Source: Marasmius tenuissimus (lineage: Eukaryota; Basidiomycota; Agaricomycetes; Agaricales; Marasmiaceae). Taken from it: a DNA stretch of 64,000 nucleotides. The position numbers and the translations under genes were made by a program. Below the pieces are notes generated by a model. It ran no database searches, was not told the DNA's origin, and was given only the letters and a program-made list of their open reading frames with translations. The stretch spans positions 992,001 through 1,056,000 of the forward strand of contig JAQOTA010000070.1 in assembly GCA_029532415.1 (NCBI GenBank), given 5' to 3'. Position 1 is the stretch's first letter. The number at the start of each line of letters is the position of its first letter. Below are positions 22,119 through 34,579 of the stretch, in pieces.

Positions 22119-23990
22119 TCATGGGTGTAGCAAAACCTTCGTATAACCTTCAACTCGCCTGTCAAACTTGTCGTAGGCATCCCTGGCGTCATCAAGGCTC
22201 ACATTGTGCGAGACAACGAAGGAGGGCTTGGCCCTCCCAGCAATGATCAAGTCCCGCAGATAGCGATTGTATGTCTTGACATTGCATTGGCCAGTTCCAA
22301 GGCTGAGTCCCTTCTCGAAGAGTTTCCCTAGTTTCATTCGACGAATAACAACCAATGAATTTGGCATCGAATGAGCCTAGATGACAACGCTCACCGAACG
22401 GGAAGGATATATATCCCTTTGCAGAGTTACTGTCCGGAGCACCCGGGTCGCTGGGGACATACAGCCCTGGGATTCCCAGTCCTCCGGTAGGCCTGACCAC
22501 ACGAATGAGGGACTCCAGGACGATATTAGGTTGCTCGGTCTTCCCATCGCTAGTAGTTGCTTGATATCCCACGGCTAAAAAGCATGAATAACGATTGGTT
22601 AGCCCTCTTATTCCGAGAAAAGGTAGATAGACGTGCCATCTACACCTCGATCCACTTCTTTTCTGGGACAGTGTCAGCACACGGTAGACGCATTAAGCGA
22701 TTGACTTACCCTCCCCTGAGTTTGAGGATTTGATCGACTGCGTCTCCTTCGCCGAAGTTGATTGAAGTAGCACCAATTTCCTTGGCCTTGTTGAGCCGTT
22801 CTGACACTCGGTCGATAACATACACGTCGGAAGCTCCACGGAGGATAGCAGAGTAAGCTGCCATGAGCCCAACAGGTCCAGCTCCAAAGACGGCCACTGA
22901 TTCACCGGGACGGAAACCCTATTGAAAAGATATTCAGATCAGAACCTGAGAGAATTCAAAGAATCTCACGGATAGCTCGACCCCGTGCCATCCCTATCAA
23001 CGATACGTCAAATACGGAAGTCTCGGTAGTTCTAACAGACTTACAGTAGGGAAGATGTCTGCCAAGAGGGCGAAATCCTCTTCGTGTTCCTTACCAGGCG
23101 GCAACTTGAGGGCATTAAAGTCGGCAAATGGGACACGAACGTATTCCTGGACATAGGGGGCAATCTCAGGTCAAGGAAAATTTGTACCGAAAGCAAGTCG
23201 TTACAGCTTGACCACCAGGATAGGGTCCCATTGCGACATATCTGAAGGAGATCATAGGCTAAAGACGGGAGGATTGGACCGGCGAGGAAGGCGTACCCGT
23301 AGGCTCTGTACACAGATTCGTTCTGGAAAGTTTTTGCACGCGGTATTCAGGAGACTTACCCTCCGGCCTGCGCGAAAACGATTAGAATGGGTATACTTGA
23401 ACCTTGACCGAGACCTACAAAGCCCGGATTGACGTTCGTGCAGAATGCGGACTTTCTGTCTTCACAGTTTACGCAACGCCCGCAAGCGACATTGAACGGC
23501 ATGACTACCCGGTCTCCCTTTTTGAGGAGCTAAGTTGTCAGGGGAAGATGAACGGTCGAGCTTGTCAGTAAGAAGTAAGTGAGGACGCACAGTCACGCCG
23601 CTTCCGACTTCCTGTAAGTACCGTTAGGTCTTAAAACGCGAAAATCACGAGGTTTACGGTGCGGTGAGTGGCAGTACTGACGTCGATTATTCCCATGCTG
23701 GGGTTTCACAAGTATGAGCTTGAACTGTTGGGGGAGAAAAGTGATCTCGACGTACTTCTCATGCCCGAAAACAATCCCAGGCTCAGCAGCCGTACGTCCT
23801 TCGTACATATGCAGATCACTTCCACAGATGCAGCTTGTGGTAACTAGAAACCCTCTTTAGTTGCAAGAACAAAAAACTACAGTTGGAGAGTACCTTTGAC
23901 GATAACATCATCCGGATGTAAAATAGTGGGTTTCGGGACCTCTCGTACGTTGACCTCGAACGGTTTCTCGTAGACAACAGCGCGCATCAT
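22119..23990 (-). CDS. zinc-type alcohol dehydrogenase, glutathione-independent formaldehyde-dehydrogenase-like
   Basis: A multi-exon minus-strand gene starting MMRAVVYEKPFEVNVREVPK (the second Met is an alternative start) and ending KVLLHP. The catalytic zinc region SCICGSDLHMY and the downstream GHENMGIIDEVGSGV are rebuilt across three short exons. The structural zinc cysteines follow (CGRCVNC...SAFC). The Rossmann NAD-binding stretch FGAGPVGLMAAYSA with the acidic residue in VYVIDR indicates NAD use. The C-terminal IPGLYVPSDPGAP region is typical of the formaldehyde-dehydrogenase (dismutating) branch of medium-chain dehydrogenases. Probable role: oxidation of formaldehyde or small aldehydes without glutathione, in the cytosol. 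Related sorbitol or alcohol dehydrogenases share the fold, so the substrate is inferred. Confidence 0.85.
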
Positions 23991-24540
23991 CTTGGTAGAG
24001 ATGGGATGGAATGGAGAGTGATCTCTACTTGCCTTCCTTTATAGTGGACAGTCATGCTTGGGAATAAGACAGATGACCTTGCCCAGGATGTCAGATGACG
24101 GTGTCTCTCCGAAAGGTTTGGGACGGAACACCAGACATGTGATGGGCTTAGGTACATTCCTGTTTCCCAAAAACAGTTGTCATGAGAGATTTCGTCTTAA
24201 AGGGCGGGAAGGAGTCATGAGGCACACTGAGGTCGTCATGGTTTAGCAACGAGTGAGGCTCGGCATTTCCCGAGCCTTGAAGTTGGCTCCCTCCCGCGCC
24301 ATAAACGCCTCAGACTATGGAGATCACTGTTACAGCGATGTAAAATTACATGTGAATCTCCCAAGTTTCATTCAGCTCTCAACCAAGATATCCTCTGTTT
24401 TGCGTCATTGGGATATAGGCAGTAGCCGATAAAAGACCCAAAAGAGACCGCCGATGGCGTGGGAACATGATCACATGGTACGGTTCCGCAGAAGACACGC
24501 GACTCAAAGTTCAAGTTGACTTTGGTTTTTAGCTTGCTAC
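23991..24540. other. divergent intergenic region
   Basis: Between the dehydrogenase start and the broken F-box gene. It presumably holds the dehydrogenase promoter. Only short ORFs. Confidence 0.5.
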
Positions 24541-26874
24541 TCTCACTATGCTTGCAGAGCTCCTTCTGAGATTGCGATTGCCATCATATCTCATCTTCCT
24601 ATTTGCGATGTACACTCTCTACAATTAGTCTCAAAGCAATGGAACGAACTCATCAAGAACAACGAAACGACGATCTACCACTCAGCTGCCCTCTTGCACG
24701 GTTTTGTTCCTTCCAACGAAATCAGCATAGATCAGCTCGAGATATCATGCTATCCAGCCAAAGTCCTTGATGGGATGGAAAACAACTGGAAAGGTCTCTG
24801 TGAGTTCGCCACTCACGACAGCCTGATTATCTTTCCATTTTCTGACGCCTCAATATCTTCAGGTCGACGGATGGTTCAACTCGAGCACAACTGGCTGGGC
24901 TCTGGCCGCTCGTTCCTGACCTTCTTCCCGCGCGCCGGTACGAAACCTGACGATATCAAGGTCGATGAGATGCGCGGCCTCATCGTCAATATGACCGATA
25001 CTGAAGGAGACGATTCGGGGTTGGTAGTGTCGGACAAGAACAACAACGTGCTCTGGAGTCAAGCATGGGTAAATGGATTTCAATGTGAACGTTGATATGG
25101 TGACGGAGTGCTCATTGTACATTCAAAGCCTTTCATGAAGTCCCCGAGAATCGAATACGAAAGCGGCTATCTGATTTTCACAAACAACAACGAAAAAAGG
25201 TCCGGGTATAAGGAGATCTGGCGCTTGGCCAGTATTCTGGATCCTTTCCCGATGCCAGAACCAACCAAGCCCAACAGTTTCCCGTTTCCTCTTCCGTCGC
25301 AGATGAAGGCTTCAAAAAGATCCTTCGATGCCAACAAAGAGACGTACCTCACGGTCATTTCGTACCTCACGCAGCAATCCCTCAAAGCTCCAGGAACGCG
25401 TCCTTTCGTCTGCACTACCCAACCCTGATGATTGGTCCGACCGAGAATACGGTTGAGTTCTACAACGTTCCGTCCAGGGCTCTAATTGGTACCGTCATCC
25501 TTGACTCTACCGTCAGTGCAGATGAGCCACGACCTTTGCTGGACTTGGGAAACATCTTTTCTACTGATTTCAGCTCGCACCATATCGTCGTTTGTGGGAT
25601 CAACAGGGGTGTCCGCGTATTTGACAGAAACAGTGGACATTGCGTTGCGGACATTCCATCGGATCGATGGCAATACGCGACCAAGGTGATCAAACTCGCG
25701 GAGTACATCGGAGAAGCAGAGGTAGAGGACGTGTCCAAATTCGACTACGATCCATCGCGGGAAGAGGAACACCACCCTCAGTGCCCATATGATGCTATTG
25801 CAGCCACGCAGAGGTACAACAGCGATGGCGAGAGTGAGAATGGTACATCGAGCGGGTTGGAGGACGGGTATGGCGAGGCTTCGATGGAGATGCTTGAGCT
25901 CGCTATGGTGGAAGATGACTCGGATGATGATTGGGTAACGGAAGAGGAGGAGATTGATGTTCCTGTGGCCGTGATCCAAGAGATTGAACGCATCTTCAAC
26001 AACATACAGGATCCTTCCGATGAGTACATTTCGGGGCTGCTCAAGGGTAAGTTGCCTGATTTCATGCAAATTTGCGTTTGTGCTCATCTTGTTCATTTAG
26101 CAACCTACGGTCACTCATTGGAAGATGTGTATTCATCAGCAAGTGAACTACGAAAAGGCTACGAAGACCAAGATGCACTAAATAGTCAGCGAGGCAAAAT
26201 GGTCATTCCAGTCTCGACACTCATGGAAGCCGCAACATCAGAGCCCTCAAAACCTCGCTTGTCCCTCGGAAATGGTGGTGAGTAGGGGCCCTTCTCATAC
26301 TCGTTTTGCTTAACTGAGTCCCGTTCTCGATCATCGTCAGTTCGCCTTTCCGAGTGTGGTAATCATATCGTCAGTCTCACCGAATACCCAGACTACCCAC
26401 GCCCAATGCATTCCGCTCAGCTGGTGGTCATCAAGAATTTTTGGCGGGCATTACCCTGCGATACGGATACACTTTCCAGGGAGGCCATTCAAATTGATTT
26501 CGGCGCGTCGGATGGGTCGTTCGCGTTCGACGGGAAGAAGAGAGTACTCGTTACGAACGTAAGTTTTGCAGGAGATATCGCAATGATGAATTATTATCTG
26601 AGTATGTTTTCCTTGAACGTAGAAAAAGGGGGTGTGGATCATTGACGTTGGAGACTTTCTTTCGAGTGGCGGGACAGTGAAGGTGAATCGCGTCGTTCCC
26701 TTTGGAAAGGATGACTCTTGCATGGCTGTGGCGATCACCGAGATTGGCATCTACCTCGACTGGGACCCTATGTGCATCAAGGGGTGGAAAACATGGACGA
26801 GGGATGGTGAAGTGCCGGAGGGGGTTGATTTTATGAAAGTGATCTGCGGGGTGGACTTCGCTGCTTGGGGTTGA
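24541..26874 (+). pseudogene. F-box gene copy 1, start lost and frameshifted
   Basis: Paralog of the intact gene at 27,145-29,378, aligned along its whole length. It keeps the F-box core (PSEIAIAIISHLPICDVHSL, then VSKQWNELIK), the same intron positions and the same C-terminal block ending KVICGVDFAAWG. Two lesions stand out. First, the segment that supplies the ATG in copy 2 (ATGGCACTATGC) is shortened, and the F-box frame has no ATG before an upstream TGA. Second, at about 25,346 one base is missing (GACGTA-CCTCAC against GACGTATCCTCAA), so the downstream PHGHFVPHAAIPQ segment lies in another frame. The rest of the C-terminal half stays open, suggesting recent loss. Confidence 0.78.
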
Positions 26875-27144
26875 TTTCCTTCATATCATGGATTGACCTA
26901 CGACCAACCGTTTCATGTCGAATGTATCATAGGTGCTTTGTATCGTTCGCAACTAGGTTAAATACATTTTTTTGAGATAAACCTGTGTATCAATTGTACG
27001 TGCATCTACACTCACCACCTTGCGTTGGTCAGGTCGACTGACGCGACTGTGGCGTGAGAGATCAATCATCATCAATGACCCGGTTCCGAAACCTAAAAAG
27101 TCGCTTAGCTCAAAAATTTGACTGTTCGCCCTGCTACTCTCATC

Positions 27145-29378
27145 ATGGCACTATGCAAAGTCCCTGTGGAAACGAAACTCGCAATCCTGTCTCATCTACG
27201 CATCCGTGACATACACTCGCTCCAGCTGGTCTCGAAGGAATGGAACGTACTTATCAAATCGAACGAAACGACGGTTTATCACTCGACCTCACTAGTTCAT
27301 GGTTTTGTTCCCTCCCTCGATATCAAGATTGATCAGCTTGAAGGCGCATATCATCCAGCCAAAGTCATTGAGGGAATGGACAAAAGCTGGAAAGGTCTTT
27401 GTAGGTTCATGCTACAAGTACACGAGGGACAATATGATTTACATGTTAAAACCTTTAGGCCATAGAATGTTCAGATTGGGGAACAACTGGAAAGGATCAG
27501 GTCGATCTTATCTCACAGCCTTTCCGAATGCTGGCGAAAAACCCTGCGACATCAAGGTCGATGAAAAACGTGGCTTTGTCATCAACATCGCCGACATCGA
27601 GGGAGACGACTCCGGATTGGTGGTGGTGGATAAGAACGATAACGTCCTTTGGACTCAAAAATGGGTATGAAACTCTTTCATAACGACCTCAAAGTCATTG
27701 ACAGGTTGAATATCTAGCCATTTGGTAAATGCTCAAGGATTGAATACGAAAACGGTTATCTAATCTTCACGAACAACGACGAACGCAAGCCGGGCTATAA
27801 GGAAATCTGGCGCTTGGCCAGCATCCCGGATTCTTCACCCCTTTCAGACCAAAAGCTGGTCGGTAGCTTCCCACACCCTCAACCATCGCAGGTCAAGGTC
27901 TCTGCAAAGTCTTTTGCCCGAAACAAAAAGACGTATCCTCAAGGTCACTTCGTACCACATGCAGCAATCCCCCAGAATGCGAAGAATGCGTGCTTTCGTT
28001 TCCACTATCCTACTCTCCTCATTCTTACCGGCAAAAATACGGTGGCGTTCTATGACGTTCCGTCGAGAGAGCTACTCAGCACCGTTACCCTCGATTCTAC
28101 GCTCCGCTTTGGAGATTCGCCACAGGCTTTGCCAGGACTTGGTCGTATCTGGTCCATCGATTTCAGTTCTACCCATATCTTCCTGTGCGGGATGGAAAGG
28201 GGTGCTCGAGTTTTCGACCGAAGCAATGGTGCTTGCGTTTTAGATACTCCCGCAGATAGATGGCATTACGCTACAAGGGTCATCCGACTCGCAGATACAA
28301 GTCGAAACGAGGATACGTCCGAGGATCTGAGCAAGTTCGACTATGACCCAACATGCCCGAAACATCAACGATATGATGATGACCTATTTGACGTTGTGCA
28401 TAGCAATGACGACGAGGACGCTGACGGTTTCGGCTCGGGAGACAGTAGCGAGTTTGAGTCTGAGGACGAAGGCGAGGCTGATGACTCGGGTGACAGAGGA
28501 GGATCTCAGGTGGTAGACGTTCTTGATGCTGTTCCTGCGTGTCATATCACTTGGGGTGAGCCCATCTCTTTCACGTACTACACAACCTTACTGACATGTT
28601 GTGCATCCAGGCTTGGCAGGCAGTGAGCACGCCATGGATGAGGAATACTCACAGGTTCAGCGAAGCGATGTTACGGACTCGGACGAAGACTCCGCAGAGG
28701 ATGACGAGGAGGGGATGATCGAGACAGTTCCAATGGTCGAGGAGGCACTGGCATCGCCCTCTCTCAGACCTCGTCTATGTATCGGAAGCGATAGTGAGCA
28801 AGATGATGTCTCCTCGCGATTTTCCCTGTTGCTTGACATCTGATGAGCCGGCCTCTACAGTGCGTGTGTCTGAGTGCGGAAACCACTTCGTCAGTCTCAC
28901 GAACTATCCGAAATACCCTCGCCCCAGCCGATCCTCCCAGTTGGTGGTGGTGAGGGATTTCAAAGGTTTATTACCTTGCGATACGGATACCTTGTCCAAG
29001 CACGCCGTACAGATTGACCTTGACGCCGGAGATTGCTTCTCAGAGTTCGCTTTTGATAGAAAGCAAAGAGTGGTTGCAACGAACGTGAGTCTTCCTTTTT
29101 TACCGCCTCCATAGCTGCTCTGATCCCTTGTAAAGAACAAAGGACTATGGATCGTTGATATTGGGGATTTCTTGTCATTTGGGGGCGCAGTGACAGTCAG
29201 GCGTGCGATCCCATTTGGCGGTGATTCCACAGCTATCGCGATGACTGAGAGCGGGATTTACATTGAGTGTGATCCTATGGATATCCGGGACTGGGAGAAG
29301 TGGACGAAGGATCGTGAAGACCCCTGTGTTGAGTGGATGAGAGCGATCTGTGGGATAGATTTTGCTACCTGGGACTGA
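27145..29378 (+). CDS. F-box domain protein, 649 aa
   Basis: Six exons (27,145-27,400, 27,459-27,664, 27,718-28,555, 28,611-28,793, 28,861-29,084, 29,136-29,378) join in phase to 1950 bases. Residues about 5-40 form an F-box (VPVETKLAILSHLRIRDIHS, then VSKEWNVLIK), the Skp1-binding module of SCF ubiquitin ligases. The remainder has repeated beta-rich segments (FYDVPSRELLSTVTL, RVFDRSNGACVLDT, GLWIVDIGDFLS) that could fold as a propeller-like substrate-binding domain, but I cannot see WD signatures. A very acidic linker lies in exons 3-4. In family terms it would recruit a protein for ubiquitination; the target is unknown. It is the intact member of a tandem pair. Confidence 0.84.
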
Positions 29379-30316
29379 GTACCTCTACTAAGTGATAATT
29401 ACATTGCGATATCTTGGACCTTCGGTTTACATCATCTTTCTACAATAAATTACTGTTTGTCTTGGGCTCAACTTTGTGCTTTTTGCTTTGTGCATCTGCA
29501 AACAGACGTGATTATACCTAGCATCGTTCGCCTTCTATCTAAATTTCTCATCCCAATCGTGCAACCTGTCCTCAACCTTTGAGCTTTCCTTCTAGGGAAT
29601 CATCAGCCCGAGGGAATTCGTATGCTTATGTGGCGTAGGAGATATTAAAACACGGTGGGCGACCGGGAACAGGCTAGATATCGCCGGTGCTGCGGGCGAC
29701 GGCCTGCCCAAAGCCACCTCAAGATTGGAATCCACACTTTGCCCGGACTTCCTCACCTTTGCTCTTTCTCAGCATCAATACCTCAATGGTTTTTCATCAT
29801 CTCTTGTAACTAAACAACTTTCGCGCACAACTGAGATCCCACTGCATTGGGCAAAGTGATCCAACACACGACGTCAACCCCGAATTGCTCGACAGCTCGA
29901 ATTCAAAATTTACACGAAGAGAAGCATGTACTTCTGCGTAGGAAGTCCCGGGGACCAGGCTCCCTATGGACCAGATCGTGACAGCATCTCAAGATGTATA
30001 AAAGAGAAAGCCTCGCGAGAGCTTCTTGGAACCTATTCCACCGCCATCTCTGATAGCAACTTTGACAAGGCACCGGGCTACGATGGAAATAGAGCCAGTA
30101 CGGAAATGTCTCTCACAGGCGAGGGAAGGTAGAGTGAGTCGTGTACTTTCGAAATCTCCCATTATTGGCTGGACTTACGCAGTACTGCTTAGAGTATATC
30201 CTGTAAGCCCGTTCATTGTCTTGAAGAGGTTATGGTGTTCTCAATCTCTGCTTCTCTAGTTGCATCCGCAACATTCTTTGTGGGGTTCCATCTCGTCGCA
30301 TCCTCTTCATGGCTGA
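29379..30316. other. intergenic, possible upstream exons of the DUF6533-type gene
   Basis: Contains a short plus-strand ORF (29,926-30,132) and an ATG at about 30,080 that might begin the following gene. I could not connect these to the conserved exons with confidence. Confidence 0.4.
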
Positions 30317-31560
30317 CTTAAGAGACATCACAAGGTGTTTGACTATCTTTTGACATTCCATGAAGAGGTAATTGTTCCCTCGGCCCCCGATCTTGTCCTC
30401 GAACGTGCGTAGTAGTGACTATTATATCTCTAGGTCCGATTTGTCTGGCAACAGAAGAGAGCTTTGCTCGGATCTGTTCCGTTCTTCGCCTCGAGATACA
30501 GCGCGATGATCGCTTCATTACTTGTGCTGCCGGTGAGTCAGAGTGCGGAGGTGTAGGGTTTTTTTTGAAGAACGCTATTTTAGTCGGCGAGCAGTACTAC
30601 GACTGATCAAGTGGCCACCGGTTCGTCCGGTGTCATTCTACTGTCTTGAGAGCCATTAGCTGATTTGTGGTCTCAGTACTTCGTCTGGTGTCAATATTTG
30701 CTTCCGAGTGTGAGTGAATCCATTCGAAGTTTATGGTTATCCTCATGATCTTGCTCGATAGTCATCGTTGCGGTGAGAGCATGGGCAATATGGGGGAGAA
30801 CTCGGAAGATGTTGTATGCGCTCATCATCTTCTCGCTGGTATGTCTTCACCACAGCTCTAATTCGTTCAATTGGCACTCACGCTGTGCTGATTGACAGAC
30901 GCTCTTCATCCCCGGTGCTGTTGTAGTTGTTCTAGGGATTGTCACCAGACGAGGTACGATCTCGGGAACCTGTATATTCGACAGATGCGCTGTGAATTCT
31001 TACCATACTAGACGAGTCTACTCTCCCACCGCAGTACGGGGATATACCCGAGTGTAGAATTATGGTCAGCAATGTCAAGAACGGGTATATCGCCACCTAC
31101 GTTCTTCTCATACTATACGAGGCTGGTGAGTTAAATTTACACTCTGCAATACGTCAACTATGACTTGACGAAATCGATCATCCATTCTCCATTGTCTAGG
31201 GATCTTGAGTCTGACCCTCGTCAGAATAACGAGCTGGAGAAGGACTATTCCTTCAAGTATACGAGCACCACTGATGGATACTCTTTGGCGTGATGGTACG
31301 TTCCCTTTCAAAGTGAAGCCCGGGCGCAAAACAAAAACACTGAATTCGCGTTCCCGTAACTTGAAGGGATATTATACTTCACTTTCATGTTGGGTAAGTC
31401 GGATATGTGTCGAGGATATTGCATCGTGATGGAGTCCGATCAACTTTCTAGCTCTGAATTTCGTGAACATCGGCCTGGTAGCAAACGGTGCCGTGAGTCC
31501 GAACGGCTTTGGGTTTGAATCTGGCACTGATAGAAGTAGAACCCGTTGCTACAAGGAGGC
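30317..31560 (+). CDS. DUF6533-type multi-pass membrane protein, copy 1 (ends unresolved)
   Basis: Conserved exons are readable in order: the DUF6533 signature VFDYLLTFHEE joining VRFVWQQKRALLG and FFASRYSAMIASLLVLP (30,331-30,530); VIVAVRAWAIWGRTRKMLYAL (30,762-30,840); TLFIPGAVVVVLGIV (30,900-30,955); a loop with ECRIMVSNVKNGYIATYVLL; GILSLTLVRITSWRRT (31,200-31,245); and a last hydrophobic segment LNFVNIGLVANGAV (31,453-31,500). This is the layout of a large basidiomycete family of predicted seven-helix proteins of unknown function. I did not find a clean start or stop, and the 3' part is disordered, so it may be degrading. A shortened duplicate lies at 34.6 kb. Confidence 0.55.
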
Positions 31561-32070
31561 TCTCAGTACGTTCCAAGAAGCAGATAGCTTACTCGACGAG
31601 CCTAACGAACTCTCAGACTTCAGATGGTATTTCACAGCGTGCTTTCGACGCGGGTTGTTCTGGTGCGTCACGATCCCGTCTTTACAACGACGATAATGAA
31701 TTCAACCCGGCCGTGACAGCACCTTGCGAACTCACGTACGCCAAAGGAAGTGAGCACACCGGGGAGTTCGGTCGTCGTGGATGACATGAGGTTTCCGCGT
31801 GGTGCCAGACGCCACAGCCGTCGTTCTGATGGAACAACGTCTGACTGGCGAGCAGCGGCAGATAGTCGGGATACAGCTGGGACTTTGGCAGCGGCCTGAG
31901 AGATAGATTCTCGATTCGATTCCCGGACAGATGCAAGACTATTTCGATACACACAGTGAACGATACATGGCAAAAACTTCGACCCCCCAAACGATTCATC
32001 CTGATCAAATAAGAAACGTTCAGCAATTCGCACGTATCGGTTGCGGTCAAAACCCAAATACTCACTATCA

Positions 32071-33424
32071 TCACTCCGCCGAATTCAAATTCTCTCCTTC
32101 CCTCTCCCTCAACACCTCCCACCTATCCATCTCGAAAAGCGCCGGCAAACAATTCCAAACCGCCGTTCTCCCTTCCTCATGCATCTTCTTACAAAACTCG
32201 ACACACTCCTCACATACATTCATATCCTTCCACTTTCCAAATTCTCTCAATGGGTTCGCGCTCTTCCCCGATCCATCGAGATTGTGCCACGCCATATGGG
32301 GTCCTCGAGCCGCGCTACACAGGAAGATCGTCTTGCAATTCGGTGAAGGGACGAATCCGAGTAAGAACGAATGCGACATGCTCATCTCGGCGTGTCTAAG
32401 CCGTTCTCGACCGATTTGTGCGATGGTTTTATCACGCCATGAGATATCGTTCGGGTCGTCTTTGAGGATTCGAGCGGGGGAGAGTCGGGCGATGCAGTAG
32501 AAGAGGTAAGGCAGGATTGTCGGAACGTTCGTTTCTTGGGCGAGACAGGTGAGGAGCATGAGTTCGTCGGATTTGAGACGGCGTTTGACTGGTGGTGAGT
32601 CGTAGGAGGAGAGGGTTGTGGGGATGTAGGTGTGGAGGATCGAGATGCATCTGGTGCGGAGGAGGGGGTTGAGGTACTTGGTGCTGAGGCGGAGGATGCC
32701 GGAGATAAAGGTGATCATGGTGTGGGGCTCGGCTGAGGGGGTTTGGAGTTGATCGAAGTGGCTGGAGGAAAGTGGGGGATAATGTCATTAGCCTCGAGGT
32801 TGAAGACGTCAGAAGGGCAGAAGGGAAAGGAACGTACGAAGGGAAGTACAGCGCGCTCAAGAGGTCGTTCATGTCATCTGCTTTGTCTCCTGCAAGGCGT
32901 ACGACCGGACAGCCTTCTATCCTTTCCTCGTTCAAGCTAGCCTGCTGCGGGATGGTGAACAAGGTCTCGAAAACTTCGCAATGAGCGGAAAGAATGGATT
33001 TGTGGACCCTGAAGAGAGTGTTTTCGACGTTTAGAACAACAGAGCCGTCGTAGAACCAGAACTTGTGGTGCTTTGTGTGCTTTGAGGGATCGAAATCGTC
33101 CCTGTGTGTGGGCGGTGGAGGAGATGACGGCGTTGATTGGTGCTGACGCTTGGGTGAAGCTATACGGCCAATTACTTTCGAATCAGGACTAGCAGTGAGG
33201 GCTGAAGATTTTGTTCGTTCAGTATACGCCGGAGGAGCAGCTTTTACGGGAACGGATGCGTCTCGTTCTGGTCTGCAGGAAGATGGGTTACGGGCATGTC
33301 GGTGTCGATGGGGTGACCCTGATGCCTGACTAGTAACTGAGGGCGTATCGAGAGCATCGTAGAAGATTTCTTCCGCTCGAATAGAGCGATTGAGCTCAGA
33401 TTTGAGCTCGTTTAACCGGGCCAT
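32071..33424 (-). CDS. BTB/POZ domain protein, copy 1, 425 aa
   Basis: Two exons (33,424-32,838 and 32,761-32,071) with a 76-base intron, in phase, 1278 bases. After a Ser/Pro-rich N-terminal 100 residues comes the BTB/POZ core: HKFWFYDGSVVLNVENTLFRVHK, VFETLFTIPQ, VVRLAGDKADDMNDLLSALY. Agaricomycetes have many such genes. The C-terminal half is helical, with Cys-rich ends (CEECVEFCKKMHEEGRTAVW). BTB domains dimerise and can act as Cullin-3 adaptors; no partner can be inferred. The paralog at 35,235-36,633 is very similar from the BTB core onward but different at the N-terminus. Confidence 0.83.
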
Positions 33425-33589
33425 ACCATGGCAGATGGACGTTCAGAGTAAAGATGGGACGCGAATTACCCGGATCTTTCGTGATCCCGAGATGGAATAG
33501 AGATATGATTAGATTCTCATCGAACCCTTAGATGCCGGGAGGTGGCTGTTGGTGACCGCGGTCAAGCTATATTTGTAGAGTGATACTCA

Positions 33590-34030
33590 TTCCGCTGTCT
33601 CACCAGCACCTATGGTTATTCCTTTCTCATGCCTTTCGGAGAGCTCGACGAATAGGCCCAGAGCGAGGTAGAAGAACCATTTGTCAACTAAGAAAAGCCA
33701 GCTGGCGATACCTGTCGACCCACGCCTTATATCAGTTTCCAGATTGTACATGAAAATTCGGGGTCGGACTTACGACAGGCCATCCCCGCAGAAAGCCTAA
33801 ATCACCGCACCTTCGGCCTGAAACAGAGAGTTGGAACCTTTTTGATACGAATAGGTTGCCCAATCGTAGGCCATGATTGAGAGGTCTCGGTTCCTTTGGA
33901 CGAACTTCACCGAGATCGAGGGTGATTGGAAGGGGTCGTTCGCGCGGGGGATCTGGGTTTCTTCAGACCTGGGATGTGTGAACTTGAAGGGGCCTCCGTC
34001 TTCTCGATCTGAGTCCGGTGGATCTGTTGG
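33590..34030 (-). pseudogene. fragment of the proline-rich gene at 37.5-38.4 kb
   Basis: Matches part of the complete-looking copy at 37,500-38,000 (shared segments around the TIGQPIRIERLQLPG coding stretch and a GATGGCCTGTC splice junction). A short downstream exon reads ASWLFLVDKWFFYLALGLF, a probable membrane helix, to a stop near the left end. Most of the upstream coding region of the other copy is missing here. Confidence 0.5.
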
Positions 34031-34579
34031 GCAACTTCCAGGCTAGTATTCAAGATCGTCTTTCAGAGAGATTCGGTCAGCAGACCAAGAGGAACCGAGT
34101 CGATGACAAGGCATAGAGCGAGCATGAAGAATAGACGTTCCAGTGATATGCAGAATGTTGGATGTTCGGACATTTCTGGGCTTGGAATTATGAAGATTCT
34201 CGGTTGATACAGGAACAAAGATCCTAGAAAGCATAAGAGAGCGACAATTGAACGGAGCAACCTCGTGGTTGGTAGTCAAACTGGATTAGCGCCGAACTGA
34301 CGCTAGGGTTGTTGAGCGCTTGGACCGCTTAAGTAATGAATCTGCTCATCGTCTCGTACCACCACGGCGACGACGAAAGGTACTGGTGCACTAGTCATCC
34401 CTTATTTGCTCGGGCTCTTCCTCAGTATTGCTCAGCTGACCTGAGCGTAAGCTCGTTGGCGAAACCGAATTTTTGAGCACCATACCATCAGCACAACCCA
34501 TTGTTCACGTTCTGGAGGAGCTTTGAGACGAGGAACGAGCGCACTGAAGAGACGACATGGCGGTCGCGGAGAAAGGAAC
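34031..34579. other. duplication junction region, no gene seen
   Basis: Contains the right end of duplication copy 1, including a T/G-rich segment that reads as a possible single membrane helix (ALVIPYLLGLFLSIA) near 34,400. The equivalent in copy 2 is near 39,110. Confidence 0.4.

Larger units (their letters stand above)
30600..34480. repeat. tandem segmental duplication, copy 1
   Basis: Matches 34,580-39,120 in the same orientation: the 3' half of the DUF6533-type gene, the BTB gene, and the sequence beyond it up to a CGTCTCGTACCACCACGGCG motif near 34,352 (CGTCTCATACCACCACCACG near 39,064). The second copy differs by an internal deletion near its start and by insertions. Confidence 0.75.

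Noticed and set aside
19855..23990. Acyltransferase plus dehydrogenase as a secondary-metabolite cluster
   Set aside because: No core synthase, P450 or transporter lies nearby, and the dehydrogenase belongs to a housekeeping-type aldehyde-oxidising branch.
31931..32500. Plus-strand ORFs over the BTB copies (also 35,170-35,563)
   Set aside because: Antisense shadows of the BTB C-terminal exon; the BTB frame is conserved between paralogs and these are not.
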